64,000 bases of DNA from Pseudoxanthomonas sp. Root630 (lineage in GTDB: Bacteria > Pseudomonadota > Gammaproteobacteria > Xanthomonadales > Xanthomonadaceae): the NCBI RefSeq assembly GCF_001427585.1, contig NZ_LMGY01000015.1, positions 405,526 through 469,525 on the forward strand, given 5' to 3'. Each line of letters begins with the position of its first letter. Position 1 is the first letter of the stretch. Position numbers and translations under genes: made by a program. The notes under the pieces were generated by a model. It was given only the letters and a program-made list of their open reading frames with translations. It ran no database searches and was not told the origin of the DNA. Shown here piece after piece: positions 51,601 to 59,167 of the stretch.

Positions 51601-51722
51601 TGCGCCTGGGCGTGCGCGACCTGACCGACGAAGGTCCGGCGCTGGCCGATGGCGGCTACCGCGGTTCGCTGCACAATCCGTGGGGCCGCTACTTCTACGT
51701 CAACATCGCCCGATCGTTCTGA
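48642..51722 (+). CDS. TonB-dependent outer-membrane receptor, large form
   Basis: A 1026-residue receptor with a signal peptide ending near AAAQDA and a Pro/Ala-rich spacer before the plug. The TonB-box-like TLDKVVVVGS is followed by a plug with VNLRSLGVGNTLVLLNGRRL and AIYGADAVAGVVNTVL. The long barrel ends in YVNIARSF with the terminal Phe needed for outer-membrane insertion. It resembles the oligosaccharide/peptide receptors that xanthomonads carry in many copies. It precedes a secreted hydrolase gene by 17 bases, and the two probably form an operon. Confidence 0.93.
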   Translation: MHTNRRAAPLRSGLTLALLAVIHAAAAQDAPAPAAPAPQAEAAPADDAKTLDKVVVVGSHIQGAATTDALPVLVIGAEQIDAAGAISGDELMRTIPQMGDVLFDASNNPQTSNAARGDVNSVNLRSLGVGNTLVLLNGRRLVQHPTSQGTSDTGTVPVQSFNSNAIPVSGLDRMEILLDGAAAIYGADAVAGVVNTVLQTDFDGVSASARYGTAEGTGMNEFETNVFAGKNFDRGNVSVFLNYTDRSELMAADQEFTSTDDLRALFADYPDFAGLTALDGRSSHTPWARLTVGPRAVIRSNGVAVTNTAGAFRIQPSSFGCGVSLGNDLCLASGNHNFNTTNREMRYDTRYGTTVRPSVERFNAYLTGHYALDNGVEAFGEVGYYQAVSEALQPPVVNLNSLWIPASNYWNPFGATTLPDGTPNPNRLPGLTNVPAAGLPVQMSNYRYVDTGFQRVRVENYQARFLAGLRGEWNGWNWETALLYSEAEAKDRSPNINMTALQQQLALATPDAYNPFSGGCVGTPMHSDCSPSSQAAIDAIVFDLVRKSRTTLTMADFKMSRADLFALPAGEVGVAFGAEARRETQEDDRDANLDGTYTFTDMVTGETNLSNVAAVSPNPDTRGSRNVGSAYVEFAVPLVSADMDIPLVHRLDMQLAGRYEHYSDFGSVAKPKVALAWDVVEGVRLRGSYSEGFRAPNLEQTNATQYSRLASGVDHIRCEADLRAGRIASFSACGQNTAGASLLVAGNPDLEPEESTNTSYGVVFQPTFIPERFGNFTFTVDRWKIKQEQIVGLLGAQTALTLDYLNRVEGGSNPLVVRAAATQEDIDFFAGTGIDPVGQVIAINDRFINLQPQTAGGLDIGMDWSLRRTRFGSFSASLNATKLLEFTRDPGDIVNALYAARAAGTIDPLTPLPDPSQLIGQNGRPEWRASGSLTWNKGPWRVGYSAQYMSSFEQPQLLGASGDPWVVDDRLFHNLYGQYRFPDGTALRLGVRDLTDEGPALADGGYRGSLHNPWGRYFYVNIARSF

Positions 51723-51739
51723 GGAAGGTGCCCCCCGCC

Positions 51740-53047
51740 ATGCGATCTCCGCACCGCCGTTGGCGAGGCCTCCTGCTCGCCGCCTGCCTGGGCGCATCCG
51801 CGCCCGCCGTGCAGGCGGCGACAGCGGCCGACGCCGACGTGGCGTTCGCCACCGTGCCGTGTCCGGCGTCCGTCGGGGCGAAGGTCGCCTGCCACGAGGG
51901 GCGCGATGCGCAGGGCGCGTGGCTGCTCGTCGCGGTGCCCGAGGCCTGGAACAAGCGGCTCATCGTGCATGCGCACGGCGGGCCGCGCCTGGGCGCGCCG
52001 AAGGCGGGCGATTCGGCGGAGGACCTGGACCGTTTCGCGGTGGTGGTGCGCGAAGGCTATGCCTGGATCGGCACCACGTATCGCCGCGGCGGTTACGGCG
52101 TGCGCATGGCGGCGGCCGATGTGGAGCACAGCCGGCGCGTGTTCTGGGCGCGCTGGGGCCGACCGGACCGCACGCTGCTCCATGGCCAGTCGTGGGGCGG
52201 CAACGTGGCGGCGAAAGCGGCCGAGCTGTACGCGCTGGAGATCGATGGCCGCGCGAACTACGACGGCGTGCTCAGCACCAACGGCATGCTGTATGGCGGC
52301 ACGCGCGGCTACGGGTTCCGTGCCGACCTGCGTGCGGTGTACCAGTACTACTGCCGCAACCATCCGGCGAAGGGCGAAGTGCAGTATCCGCTCTGGCAGG
52401 GCCTGCCGGCCGCCGCACGCATGACGCGCGATGAACTGCGTGCGCGCGTGAACGCGTGCACGGGCGTGGATCTTCCCGCCGCGAAGCGCTCGGCCATGCA
52501 GGCGGCGAACCTGCGCGACATCCTCGCGGTCACCGGCGTGGCCGAGAAGCAACTGGTCGCGCACCTGGCATGGGGCACGTTCCATTTCCAGGACGTGGTG
52601 CAGAAGCGTCTCGGCGGCCGCAATCCGTTCGACAACAGCGCCACTCTCTATCGCGGGTCGCGCGACGACACCGCTTTGAACGCGGGCGTGGAGCGCTTCA
52701 GCGCCGATCCCGCCGCCGTGGCCGTGCTGGCCTACGACGCCGACCTGTCCGGGTTGATCGTGCTGCCGACGGTGACGGTGCATGCGCGCCACGACCCCAC
52801 CGTGTCCTACGAAGCCGACGCGGCGTACGCGGCGACCGTCGCCGCTGCCGGACGCAGCCGCCTGCTGCTGCAGGCGCTGACCGACGAGCAGGACCACAGC
52901 CGTCTGCAGGATGCGACCTACACCACCGTACTGCAGGTGCTGGAGCACTGGCTGGACACCGGCGAGAAGCCCGCGCCAGGCGCGTTCCGCGAGACCTGCG
53001 GCCGTGCGTCGCAGCCACGCGATGCTTGCCGCTTCATGACACCCTGA
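51740..53047 (+). CDS. Secreted alpha/beta hydrolase
   Basis: A 435-residue exported protein with a signal peptide ending at VQAATAA. Its elbow motif LLHGQSWGGNVA supplies the nucleophile Ser. Cysteines at the start (PCPAS, VACHEG) and end (RETCGRA, DACRF) may form disulfides in the periplasm. The segment TVTVHARHDPTVSYEAD probably contributes the Asp, and the C-terminal EQDHSRLQDA the His. The family resembles uncharacterised esterases beside TonB receptors. It probably cleaves the ligand imported by the receptor. Confidence 0.8.
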   Translation: MRSPHRRWRGLLLAACLGASAPAVQAATAADADVAFATVPCPASVGAKVACHEGRDAQGAWLLVAVPEAWNKRLIVHAHGGPRLGAPKAGDSAEDLDRFAVVVREGYAWIGTTYRRGGYGVRMAAADVEHSRRVFWARWGRPDRTLLHGQSWGGNVAAKAAELYALEIDGRANYDGVLSTNGMLYGGTRGYGFRADLRAVYQYYCRNHPAKGEVQYPLWQGLPAAARMTRDELRARVNACTGVDLPAAKRSAMQAANLRDILAVTGVAEKQLVAHLAWGTFHFQDVVQKRLGGRNPFDNSATLYRGSRDDTALNAGVERFSADPAAVAVLAYDADLSGLIVLPTVTVHARHDPTVSYEADAAYAATVAAAGRSRLLLQALTDEQDHSRLQDATYTTVLQVLEHWLDTGEKPAPGAFRETCGRASQPRDACRFMTP

Positions 53048-53162
53048 GCGGGGCGTTTGCGCGCGCGGCGTGACGCAGCGCCGCATTCCGCGGAATCCGG
53101 CCCCGGCGGGGACCGGGTAGAATTGCCGCTCCCCCGCCTTCACCACAGGCACCGTTTCCGCG

Positions 53163-55460
53163 ATGACGAACGACGATTTCAAGCAGGCCGCGCTCGAGTA
53201 CCACCGGCTGTCCCCGCCCGGCAAGATCAAGGTCGCCCCGACCAAGCCGATGCTGACCCAGCGCGACCTGGCCCTGGCCTACTCCCCGGGCGTGGCCTAC
53301 GCCTGCGAGGCGATCGTCGAGGATCCCAACACCGCCAGCGAGCTCACCGCGCGCGGCAACCTGGTGGCCGTGGTCACCAACGGCACCGCCGTGCTGGGCT
53401 TGGGCAACATCGGCGCGCTGGCCGGCAAGCCGGTGATGGAAGGCAAGGGCGTGCTGTTCCAGAAGTTCGCCGGCATCGACGTGTTCGACATCGAGATCGA
53501 CGAGACCGACCCGGACAAGCTGGTCGAGATCATCGCCTCGCTGGAGCCGACCTTCGGCGGCATCAACCTCGAAGACATCAAGGCGCCGGAGTGCTTCATC
53601 GTCGAGCGCAAGCTGCGCGAGCGGATGAAGATCCCGGTCTTCCACGACGACCAGCACGGCACCGCGATCATCGTCGGCGCGGCCGTGGTCAACGCGCTGG
53701 AAGTGGTCGGCAAGAAGATCGGCGACGTGAAGCTGGCCACCAGCGGCGCCGGTGCGGCCGGCATCGCCTGCCTGGACATGCTGGTCGCGCTGGGCCTGAA
53801 GCCGGAGAACATCCTCGCCTTCGACCGCGACGGCGTGATCTACAGCGGCCGCCCGCACCTGGACCCGGACAAGGCGCGTTATGCGCGCGACACCGCCAAG
53901 CGTTCGCTGGCCGAGATCGTCGAAGGCGCGGACATCTTCCTGGGCCTGTCGGCCGGCGGCATCCTCAAGCCGGAGATGGTCGCCACGATGGCGGACAAGC
54001 CCATCATCCTGGCGCTGGCCAACCCGAATCCGGAAATCCTGCCGGCCGACGCCAAGGCCGTGCGCCCGGACGTCATCATCGGCACCGGCCGCAGCGATTA
54101 CCCGAACCAGGTCAACAACGCGCTCTGCTTCCCGTACATCTTCCGCGGTGCGCTCGATGTCGGCGCCACCGTCATCAACGAAGACATGAAGGTCGCCTGC
54201 GTGCACGCCATCGCCAAGCTGGCGCGGCGCGAGGCCTCCGACCTGGGTTCGGCCTACGGCGACGACGTGCCCTGCTTCGGCCCCGAATACCTGATCCCGC
54301 GCCCGTTCGATCCGCGCCTGCTGGTGGAAGTGGCCGCGGCGGTCGCGCAGGCCGCGATGGACTCCGGCGTGGCGCTGCGCCCGATCCCGGACATGTGGGC
54401 CTACCGCGAGAAGCTGGGCCAGTTCGTCTACCGCACCAGCCTGATGATGAAGCCGGTGTATGACCGCGCCCGCGCCGACAAGAAGCGCGTGGTGTACGCC
54501 GAAGGCGAGGAAGAGACCGTGCTGCGCGCCGTGCAGACGGTGATCGACGAAGGCCTGGCGTTCCCGATCCTGATCGGCCGCCCCGACGTGATCGATGCGC
54601 GCATCCAGCGCCTCAGCCTGCGCATGCGCGCCGGCGTCGATTTCGAGGTCACCAACCAGGACGACGACCCGCGCTTCAACGATTACTGGCAGCACTACCA
54701 CGCGCTGACGGCGCGCCGCGGCGTGACGCCGGCGGCGGCGAAGAACCTGATGCGCTCGCGGCCGACGCTGATCGCCGCGGTGATGGTGGCGCGCGGCGAA
54801 GCCGACGCGATGATCACCGGCCTGGTCGGCCGCTTCCACAAGAAGCTGGGCTACGTGCGCAGCGTGATCCCGCTGGACCCGGGCGTGCAGTCCACCTCGG
54901 CGATGACCGGCGTGATCAACAACCAGGGCGCGTACTTCTTCCTGGACACGCACGTGCAGGACGATCCGACCGCCGAGCAGATCGCCGAGGCCACGCTGCA
55001 GGCGGCGTACCGCCTGAAGCTGTTCGGCATCGAGCCGCGCATCGCGCTGCTGTCGCACTCCAACTTCGGCAGCCACGAGACGCCGGGTTCGATCAAGATG
55101 CGCCGCGTGCGCGAGCTGCTGCTCAAGCGCAAGCCGGACCTCAACGTCGATGGCGAAATGCAGGGCGACACGGCATGGGACGAAGTGCTGCGCAGCCGGA
55201 TGATGCCGGGCAGCACGCTGACCGGCCGCGCGAACCTGTTCGTCATGCCCAACCTGGATGCGGCCAACATCGCCTACAACATGGTGCGCGTGGTCACCGA
55301 CGGCGTGGCGATCGGCCCGATCCTGATGGGCATTTCGCGGCCGGTGCACATCCTGACCACCAGCGCCACGCCGCGCCGCGTGATCAACATGACCGCGATC
55401 GCCGCGGTGGACGCGCAGATCCGCCAGCAGCGCGAAGCCGAGCGCAGCGGGCCGGGTTGA
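53163..55460 (+). CDS. maeB: NADP-dependent malic enzyme with C-terminal phosphotransacetylase domain
   Basis: A 765-residue fusion, the length of E. coli MaeB. Residues 1-430 are malic enzyme: [23 protein letters not shown] near residue 80, [10 protein letters not shown] with catalytic residues, and the NADP fold SGAGAAGIA. Residues 430-765 resemble phosphate acetyltransferase ([36 protein letters not shown]). It decarboxylates malate to pyruvate and NADPH; the tail regulates the enzyme by acetyl-CoA in known members. A -10-like TAGAAT is 40 bases upstream. Confidence 0.95.
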   Translation: MTNDDFKQAALEYHRLSPPGKIKVAPTKPMLTQRDLALAYSPGVAYACEAIVEDPNTASELTARGNLVAVVTNGTAVLGLGNIGALAGKPVMEGKGVLFQKFAGIDVFDIEIDETDPDKLVEIIASLEPTFGGINLEDIKAPECFIVERKLRERMKIPVFHDDQHGTAIIVGAAVVNALEVVGKKIGDVKLATSGAGAAGIACLDMLVALGLKPENILAFDRDGVIYSGRPHLDPDKARYARDTAKRSLAEIVEGADIFLGLSAGGILKPEMVATMADKPIILALANPNPEILPADAKAVRPDVIIGTGRSDYPNQVNNALCFPYIFRGALDVGATVINEDMKVACVHAIAKLARREASDLGSAYGDDVPCFGPEYLIPRPFDPRLLVEVAAAVAQAAMDSGVALRPIPDMWAYREKLGQFVYRTSLMMKPVYDRARADKKRVVYAEGEEETVLRAVQTVIDEGLAFPILIGRPDVIDARIQRLSLRMRAGVDFEVTNQDDDPRFNDYWQHYHALTARRGVTPAAAKNLMRSRPTLIAAVMVARGEADAMITGLVGRFHKKLGYVRSVIPLDPGVQSTSAMTGVINNQGAYFFLDTHVQDDPTAEQIAEATLQAAYRLKLFGIEPRIALLSHSNFGSHETPGSIKMRRVRELLLKRKPDLNVDGEMQGDTAWDEVLRSRMMPGSTLTGRANLFVMPNLDAANIAYNMVRVVTDGVAIGPILMGISRPVHILTTSATPRRVINMTAIAAVDAQIRQQREAERSGPG

Positions 55461-55491
55461 GTAGGCCGGGTTGAGCAGGCCGGGTTAAGCA
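55450..55491 (+). repeat. Three tandem copies of a 14-base unit at the maeB stop
   Basis: GGCCGGGTTGAGTA, GGCCGGGTTGAGCA and GGCCGGGTTAAGCA follow each other directly. The first copy holds the TGA stop of maeB, and the later copies each contain an in-frame TGA or TAA outside the gene. Confidence 0.8.
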
Positions 55492-55510
55492 GGTTGTTTA
55501 CGCCGGAATA

Positions 55511-55538
55511 AAAAACGCCCCGCATGCGGGGCGTTTTT
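55511..55538. terminator. Bidirectional rho-independent terminator after maeB
   Basis: A perfect 28-base palindrome: a run of A residues, a CGCCCCGC / GCGGGGCG stem and a run of T residues. It is symmetric, so it can stop transcription from both sides. Confidence 0.88.
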
Positions 55539-55551
55539 CTGGCTGGGCTGT

Positions 55552-55637
55552 TGTAGGAGCGACGTGAGTCGCGACCGGATGCATGGACACGCCATAGACG
55601 CTTGATTCATGCGGTCGCGACTCACGTCGCTCCTACA
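55552..55637. repeat. Inverted repeat with 26-base perfect arms (GTAGGAGCGAC family)
   Basis: The left arm at 55552-55577 begins TGTAGGAGCGACGTGAG; the right arm at 55612-55637 is its exact complement. It differs from the element at 37455 by GTGAG in place of GTCAG, with the matching change in the opposite arm. It lies between the maeB terminator and the STAS gene end. Confidence 0.85.
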
Positions 55638-55645
55638 TCGGGCTG

Positions 55646-56029
55646 TCATGCCTCTTCCTCGCCATCCAGGATCCGCCGCTGCAGCGCATCCAGGTAGGCA
55701 TCGGCATCGGCGGTGGATTCGAAGATCTCGTCCATCGGCACGGCCTGCACGATCTCGATGACCTTGCGGATCTGTTCCTGCGGATGCACCACCAGCAGGC
55801 GGCCTTCGTGCGGGGCCAGCGCCTTGCGCGCTTTCAGGATGCTGCGCACGCCGGCGCTGCTGATGTAGTCCAGGTGGGCGAGGTCCAGCACCAGCGCCTG
55901 CGGACGCGCCGCCAGCATCGGCGCCAGCGCTTCGTCCAGCTGCGCGTAGCTGAGCGTATCCAGCCGGCCGCTGAGCAGCACGTACTGGTTGCCGTTCACC
56001 GGCGGGTAGACCTCAATCTCCAATGTCAT
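55646..56029 (-). CDS. STAS-domain anti-sigma factor antagonist, copy 1
   Basis: A 127-residue STAS-domain protein starting MTLEIEVYPP. Its phosphorylation motif is YISSAGVRS, with Ser57-Ser58; the second Ser aligns with the SpoIIAA phosphoserine. It is about 60 percent alike by eye to the second STAS gene 101 bases upstream, so they are duplicates. In partner switching, the unphosphorylated form binds the anti-sigma kinase. The ATG at 56029 is chosen because the upstream extension is not STAS-like. Confidence 0.87.
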   Translation of the reverse strand: MTLEIEVYPPVNGNQYVLLSGRLDTLSYAQLDEALAPMLAARPQALVLDLAHLDYISSAGVRSILKARKALAPHEGRLLVVHPQEQIRKVIEIVQAVPMDEIFESTADADAYLDALQRRILDGEEEA

Positions 56030-56130
56030 CGGGCATCTCGTGCAACGGATGTGCCGGGTGGGGGGCCCGGGTATGGAGGGGAGGGAGGTCGGATCGTAAA
56101 GCAAAAGCGAGACGACGCGGCCCGCGTCCG

Positions 56131-56517
56131 TCAGTCGTCGTCCTCCCCGGCCTGCAGGACCTTGCGCTGCATCGCATCCAGATAGGCGTCGGCTTCGGCC
56201 GTCGACGAGAAGATCTCGTTCAACGGTACCGCCTTGACCATGTCCAGCACCTTCTGGATCTGCGGCTGCGGGTTGACCAGCAGCACCTTGCCGCCATGCG
56301 GCGCCAGCGCCTTGCGCGCCTTGAAGATGGAACGGATGCCGGCGCTGCTGATGTACTCCAGCCCCGACAGGTCCAGCACCAGCGAATGCAACTGGCGCGA
56401 CAGCATCGGCGCCAGCGCCTCGTCGAGGTCTTCGTAGGTGTGCGTGTCCAGGCGTCCGCTGACGGCCACGCGCTGGCTGCCCTTGCCCGGCGGCAGGATG
56501 TCGATGCCCAGGCTCAT
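56131..56517 (-). CDS. STAS-domain anti-sigma factor antagonist, copy 2
   Basis: A 128-residue STAS-domain protein starting MSLGIDILPPGKG. It has the same SGRLDT start motif, YISSAGIRS (Ser57-Ser58) and KARKALAPHGG as copy 1. The ATG overlaps the stop of the upstream RsbW-like kinase (ATGA), so kinase and antagonist are translationally coupled at near-equal levels. Confidence 0.88.
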   Translation of the reverse strand: MSLGIDILPPGKGSQRVAVSGRLDTHTYEDLDEALAPMLSRQLHSLVLDLSGLEYISSAGIRSIFKARKALAPHGGKVLLVNPQPQIQKVLDMVKAVPLNEIFSSTAEADAYLDAMQRKVLQAGEDDD

Positions 56518-56951
56518 GATGCGGTCTCCTCGGTGGGGATGCGCAGCGTCAGCCGCAGCACGTTGTAGTTGCCGACGCGTTCGTAGTGGGCGTCCTCGGA
56601 GACCTGCCGCACCAGGTGCAGGCCCAGCCCGCCGGTCGGGCGGTCGAGGATGTCGGCGTCCAGGTCGGGCGCTGGCTGGTCGAGCGGATTGAACGGGATG
56701 CCGCTCTCGCGGAACTCGAGAGTCAGCAGGTGGTCGCGGATGCCGATGTCCACGCACAGCTCGTGTTCCTCGGCATCAACGCGGGCGAGGTCGCCGTGAT
56801 CGATCGCGTTGCTCGCCAGCTCCTCGACGATCAGGCGCACGTCGCCCTGGATCGCGCGGCTGACGCCGTTGTTGGCCAGCACGGCTTCGAGCGACGCGTT
56901 GAGGTCGTCGACACGGGCGTGCTCACGGGGAATGAACAGTCGCATCTGCAT
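56514..56951 (-). CDS. RsbW/SpoIIAB-like anti-sigma serine kinase
   Basis: A 145-residue GHKL ATPase without a histidine-phosphorylation domain. The N-box is VEELASNAIDHG and the G2 box is GGLGLHLV. This is the HATPase_c_2 form of RsbW and SpoIIAB, which phosphorylates STAS antagonists and binds a sigma factor or other partner. The start at 56951 overlaps the end of the SpoIIE phosphatase gene by 29 bases; a second ATG at 56945 is also possible. Confidence 0.87.
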   Translation of the reverse strand: MQMRLFIPREHARVDDLNASLEAVLANNGVSRAIQGDVRLIVEELASNAIDHGDLARVDAEEHELCVDIGIRDHLLTLEFRESGIPFNPLDQPAPDLDADILDRPTGGLGLHLVRQVSEDAHYERVGNYNVLRLTLRIPTEETAS

Positions 56952-58947
56952 GCGCGGTCTCCTGTGATGGCGGAGCTTCGGGGGAAGCGGGGGCGCTGTC
57001 CAGCCGGCGGCGGATGGCCAGAGCGGTGATGTCGTCCGATTGCGGCGCGCTGCCGGTAAATGCGTGAACCGCAGCGATCAGCCCTTCGCACTGTTCGCGC
57101 GCGTTCGCGCCGGGCCGCAGTGCGCCGGGGATGCGCTCGGGGCCGAACGCGACATTCTCGGGGTCGAAGGCCTCGGTGATGCCGTCGGTCCAGGCTAGCA
57201 GCGTGGCGCCGGCCGGCAACCGGCCCGACCACACCGGGAACGCATCGCCGACCTCGAAGCCCAGCGGTGGCCCGGGCTGCAGCGGCAACGCTTCGTGGCG
57301 CCCGTCGGCGTGCAGCAGGAGCGGCGCATCGTGGCCGGCGCTGGCCAGCACGCACTCGCCCGTGCGCACGTCGACGCGCCCGCACAACACGGTGGCGAAC
57401 ATGCAGGCATCGTTGCCCTGCACCAGCCGGCGCGAGGCTTCGGCGAGCACGCGGTCGGGACTGGCATGGCTGCTGGCCGCCACTTCCAGCACGGTCACCG
57501 TGCGGGCCATGAACAGCGCCGCCGGCACGCCCTTGTCGGACACATCGCCGATGGCGAACCACAGCGCGTCCGTGCCGGTTTCGATGAAGCTGTAGAAATC
57601 GCCGCCCACGGCCTTGGCCGGCTCCAGCCGCGCGTAGGCTTCCAGGTGGCTCTGCTCGCGGTCGATCACCCGGCCCGGCGGCAGCATCGCCTGCTGGATT
57701 TCGCGCGCGATGGACAACTCGCTTTCCAGCTTCTGGCGCGCCGCCGTCATGTCTTCGATCTCGCGCAGCTGCCGCTGGATCGAACCGCGCGCGTGTTCCA
57801 GCGTGCGCGCCATCTGGCCGACCTCGTCGCGCCGGCCCACGTAGGGCACGGGCATCGCATAGTCGCCTTCGGCCAGGCGCGCGGCGGAGGCCGAGAGGCG
57901 TTCCACCGGCTGGCTGATGTGGCGCGCCAGCTTGCGCACCACCAGCATGCAGACCAGCGCCAGCAGCGTGCCCACGGCGGCGAGCATCCACAGCGCCTGG
58001 TTGAGGCGCTCGGTGATCAGGTCGTACGACTGCGCGACCATCAGGTTCCAGCCGGTATCGCCCACCGGCTCCACGACGGTGTAGCGCCGTTCGCCGGTGA
58101 CGGCATCGACGTGCGCGTGCTGCAGCGGCCGCCGCAGCCTGACGGCCTGCGCGGCTTCCTGCAGGTCCGTGCGGCCGGCGCGGCGGATGTACTCCCCCAG
58201 CGTTTCCAGACGTTCGACGCCCACTTCCGGATTGAGCGCCAGCGTGCCGGCGGGCGCCACCAGCGTCACCCGCCAGCCGGGCAGGTTCGCCAGCGACTCG
58301 ACCATGTCGGTGAGGTTGGCCAGCGGCAGGTCGAGGCTGACCATGCCGCGGGTGCGTGCGCCGCGGCCGGGGTCGCGCAGCGGCATGTTGTAGGTGACCA
58401 TCCACACCGCGCCCGCGGTCTGGTTGAGGTAGGGCTCGGACCACCAGCCGCTCGGCGACGCCACGGTGCGCTGGTACCAGCCCTGGTCGCGATAGGGGTA
58501 TCCGTCGGCGACGAGGTCGCGGTCGCGCCCGTTCGCCGCCACGTAACGTGCGAAGGGGATGTCCTCGCGCGTGCGCGGCTCCAGCACCAGCAAGCCACCG
58601 GCACAGCCGGGCGTCGCCTTGACCATGGCGCGCAGCGTGGCGGTGAGTTCGTCGGGCGCCAGGTTGGCCGAGCCCACCAGGTCGGAGATGCCGTGCGTGG
58701 TGATGGTGACCACGCGCATCGCGTTGTCCAGCCGCTGCACGGCTTCCTGCGCGCTGGCCTGGGTGTCGCGGCGCGCGTTGTCCAGGATCATCCGCCGCGC
58801 GAACCACGACGTCGCCAGCACCAGCAGCACCAGCAGCACCACGTTCACCAGGCCCGCCCACAGGGCGATGCGCGTGCGCAGGCTGCTGCGCCAGTGCGAA
58901 GCACCGGCGGCAACTGGCACGACGTTCCCTGGCACTGCGTCTTGCAT
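56923..58947 (-). CDS. Membrane SpoIIE-type (PP2C) phosphatase with extracytoplasmic Cache-like sensor and HAMP
   Basis: A 674-residue protein. A membrane helix at about 25-45 is followed by a periplasmic Cache-like domain to about residue 310 (SGWWSEPYLNQT, VWMVTYNMPL), a second helix (LAAVGTLLALVCMLVV), and a HAMP domain with PVERLSASAARLAEGDY. A coiled linker leads to a SpoIIE PP2C domain with AVGGDFYSF, IGDVSDKGVPAAL, SAGHDAPL and AWTDGITEAF, all metal-ligand motifs present. It should dephosphorylate the STAS antagonists. TTG 59001 and ATG 58980 are other starts; ATG 58947 is preferred because GGGGGCGG precedes it and a -10-like TATGAT lies upstream. Confidence 0.88.
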   Translation of the reverse strand: MQDAVPGNVVPVAAGASHWRSSLRTRIALWAGLVNVVLLVLLVLATSWFARRMILDNARRDTQASAQEAVQRLDNAMRVVTITTHGISDLVGSANLAPDELTATLRAMVKATPGCAGGLLVLEPRTREDIPFARYVAANGRDRDLVADGYPYRDQGWYQRTVASPSGWWSEPYLNQTAGAVWMVTYNMPLRDPGRGARTRGMVSLDLPLANLTDMVESLANLPGWRVTLVAPAGTLALNPEVGVERLETLGEYIRRAGRTDLQEAAQAVRLRRPLQHAHVDAVTGERRYTVVEPVGDTGWNLMVAQSYDLITERLNQALWMLAAVGTLLALVCMLVVRKLARHISQPVERLSASAARLAEGDYAMPVPYVGRRDEVGQMARTLEHARGSIQRQLREIEDMTAARQKLESELSIAREIQQAMLPPGRVIDREQSHLEAYARLEPAKAVGGDFYSFIETGTDALWFAIGDVSDKGVPAALFMARTVTVLEVAASSHASPDRVLAEASRRLVQGNDACMFATVLCGRVDVRTGECVLASAGHDAPLLLHADGRHEALPLQPGPPLGFEVGDAFPVWSGRLPAGATLLAWTDGITEAFDPENVAFGPERIPGALRPGANAREQCEGLIAAVHAFTGSAPQSDDITALAIRRRLDSAPASPEAPPSQETAHADATVHSP

Positions 58948-59167
58948 GCCGCCCCCGAACCTTCCCCCTGCGCCGATCATAAGCGCATTGGAATGTTGCA
59001 ATACGGCAAAGGTCTTATTTTGGTGCTTCCATTGTCCCGGGACAGCTACGTTGTGTCCGTTCCATACGCCTGCGTAGCCAGGTCCTCTGCGGGGTGCGTG
59101 CGTTACACTTCAAGGTCTACAAGAATCGGCGACGCCACGCCCCACGCGCGGCGCAACAGGAGTGGGA

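Noticed and set aside
49146..51797. An 883-residue minus-strand open frame opposite the second TonB receptor.
   Set aside because: Low-complexity shadow of a GC-rich gene; the plus strand carries all the motifs.
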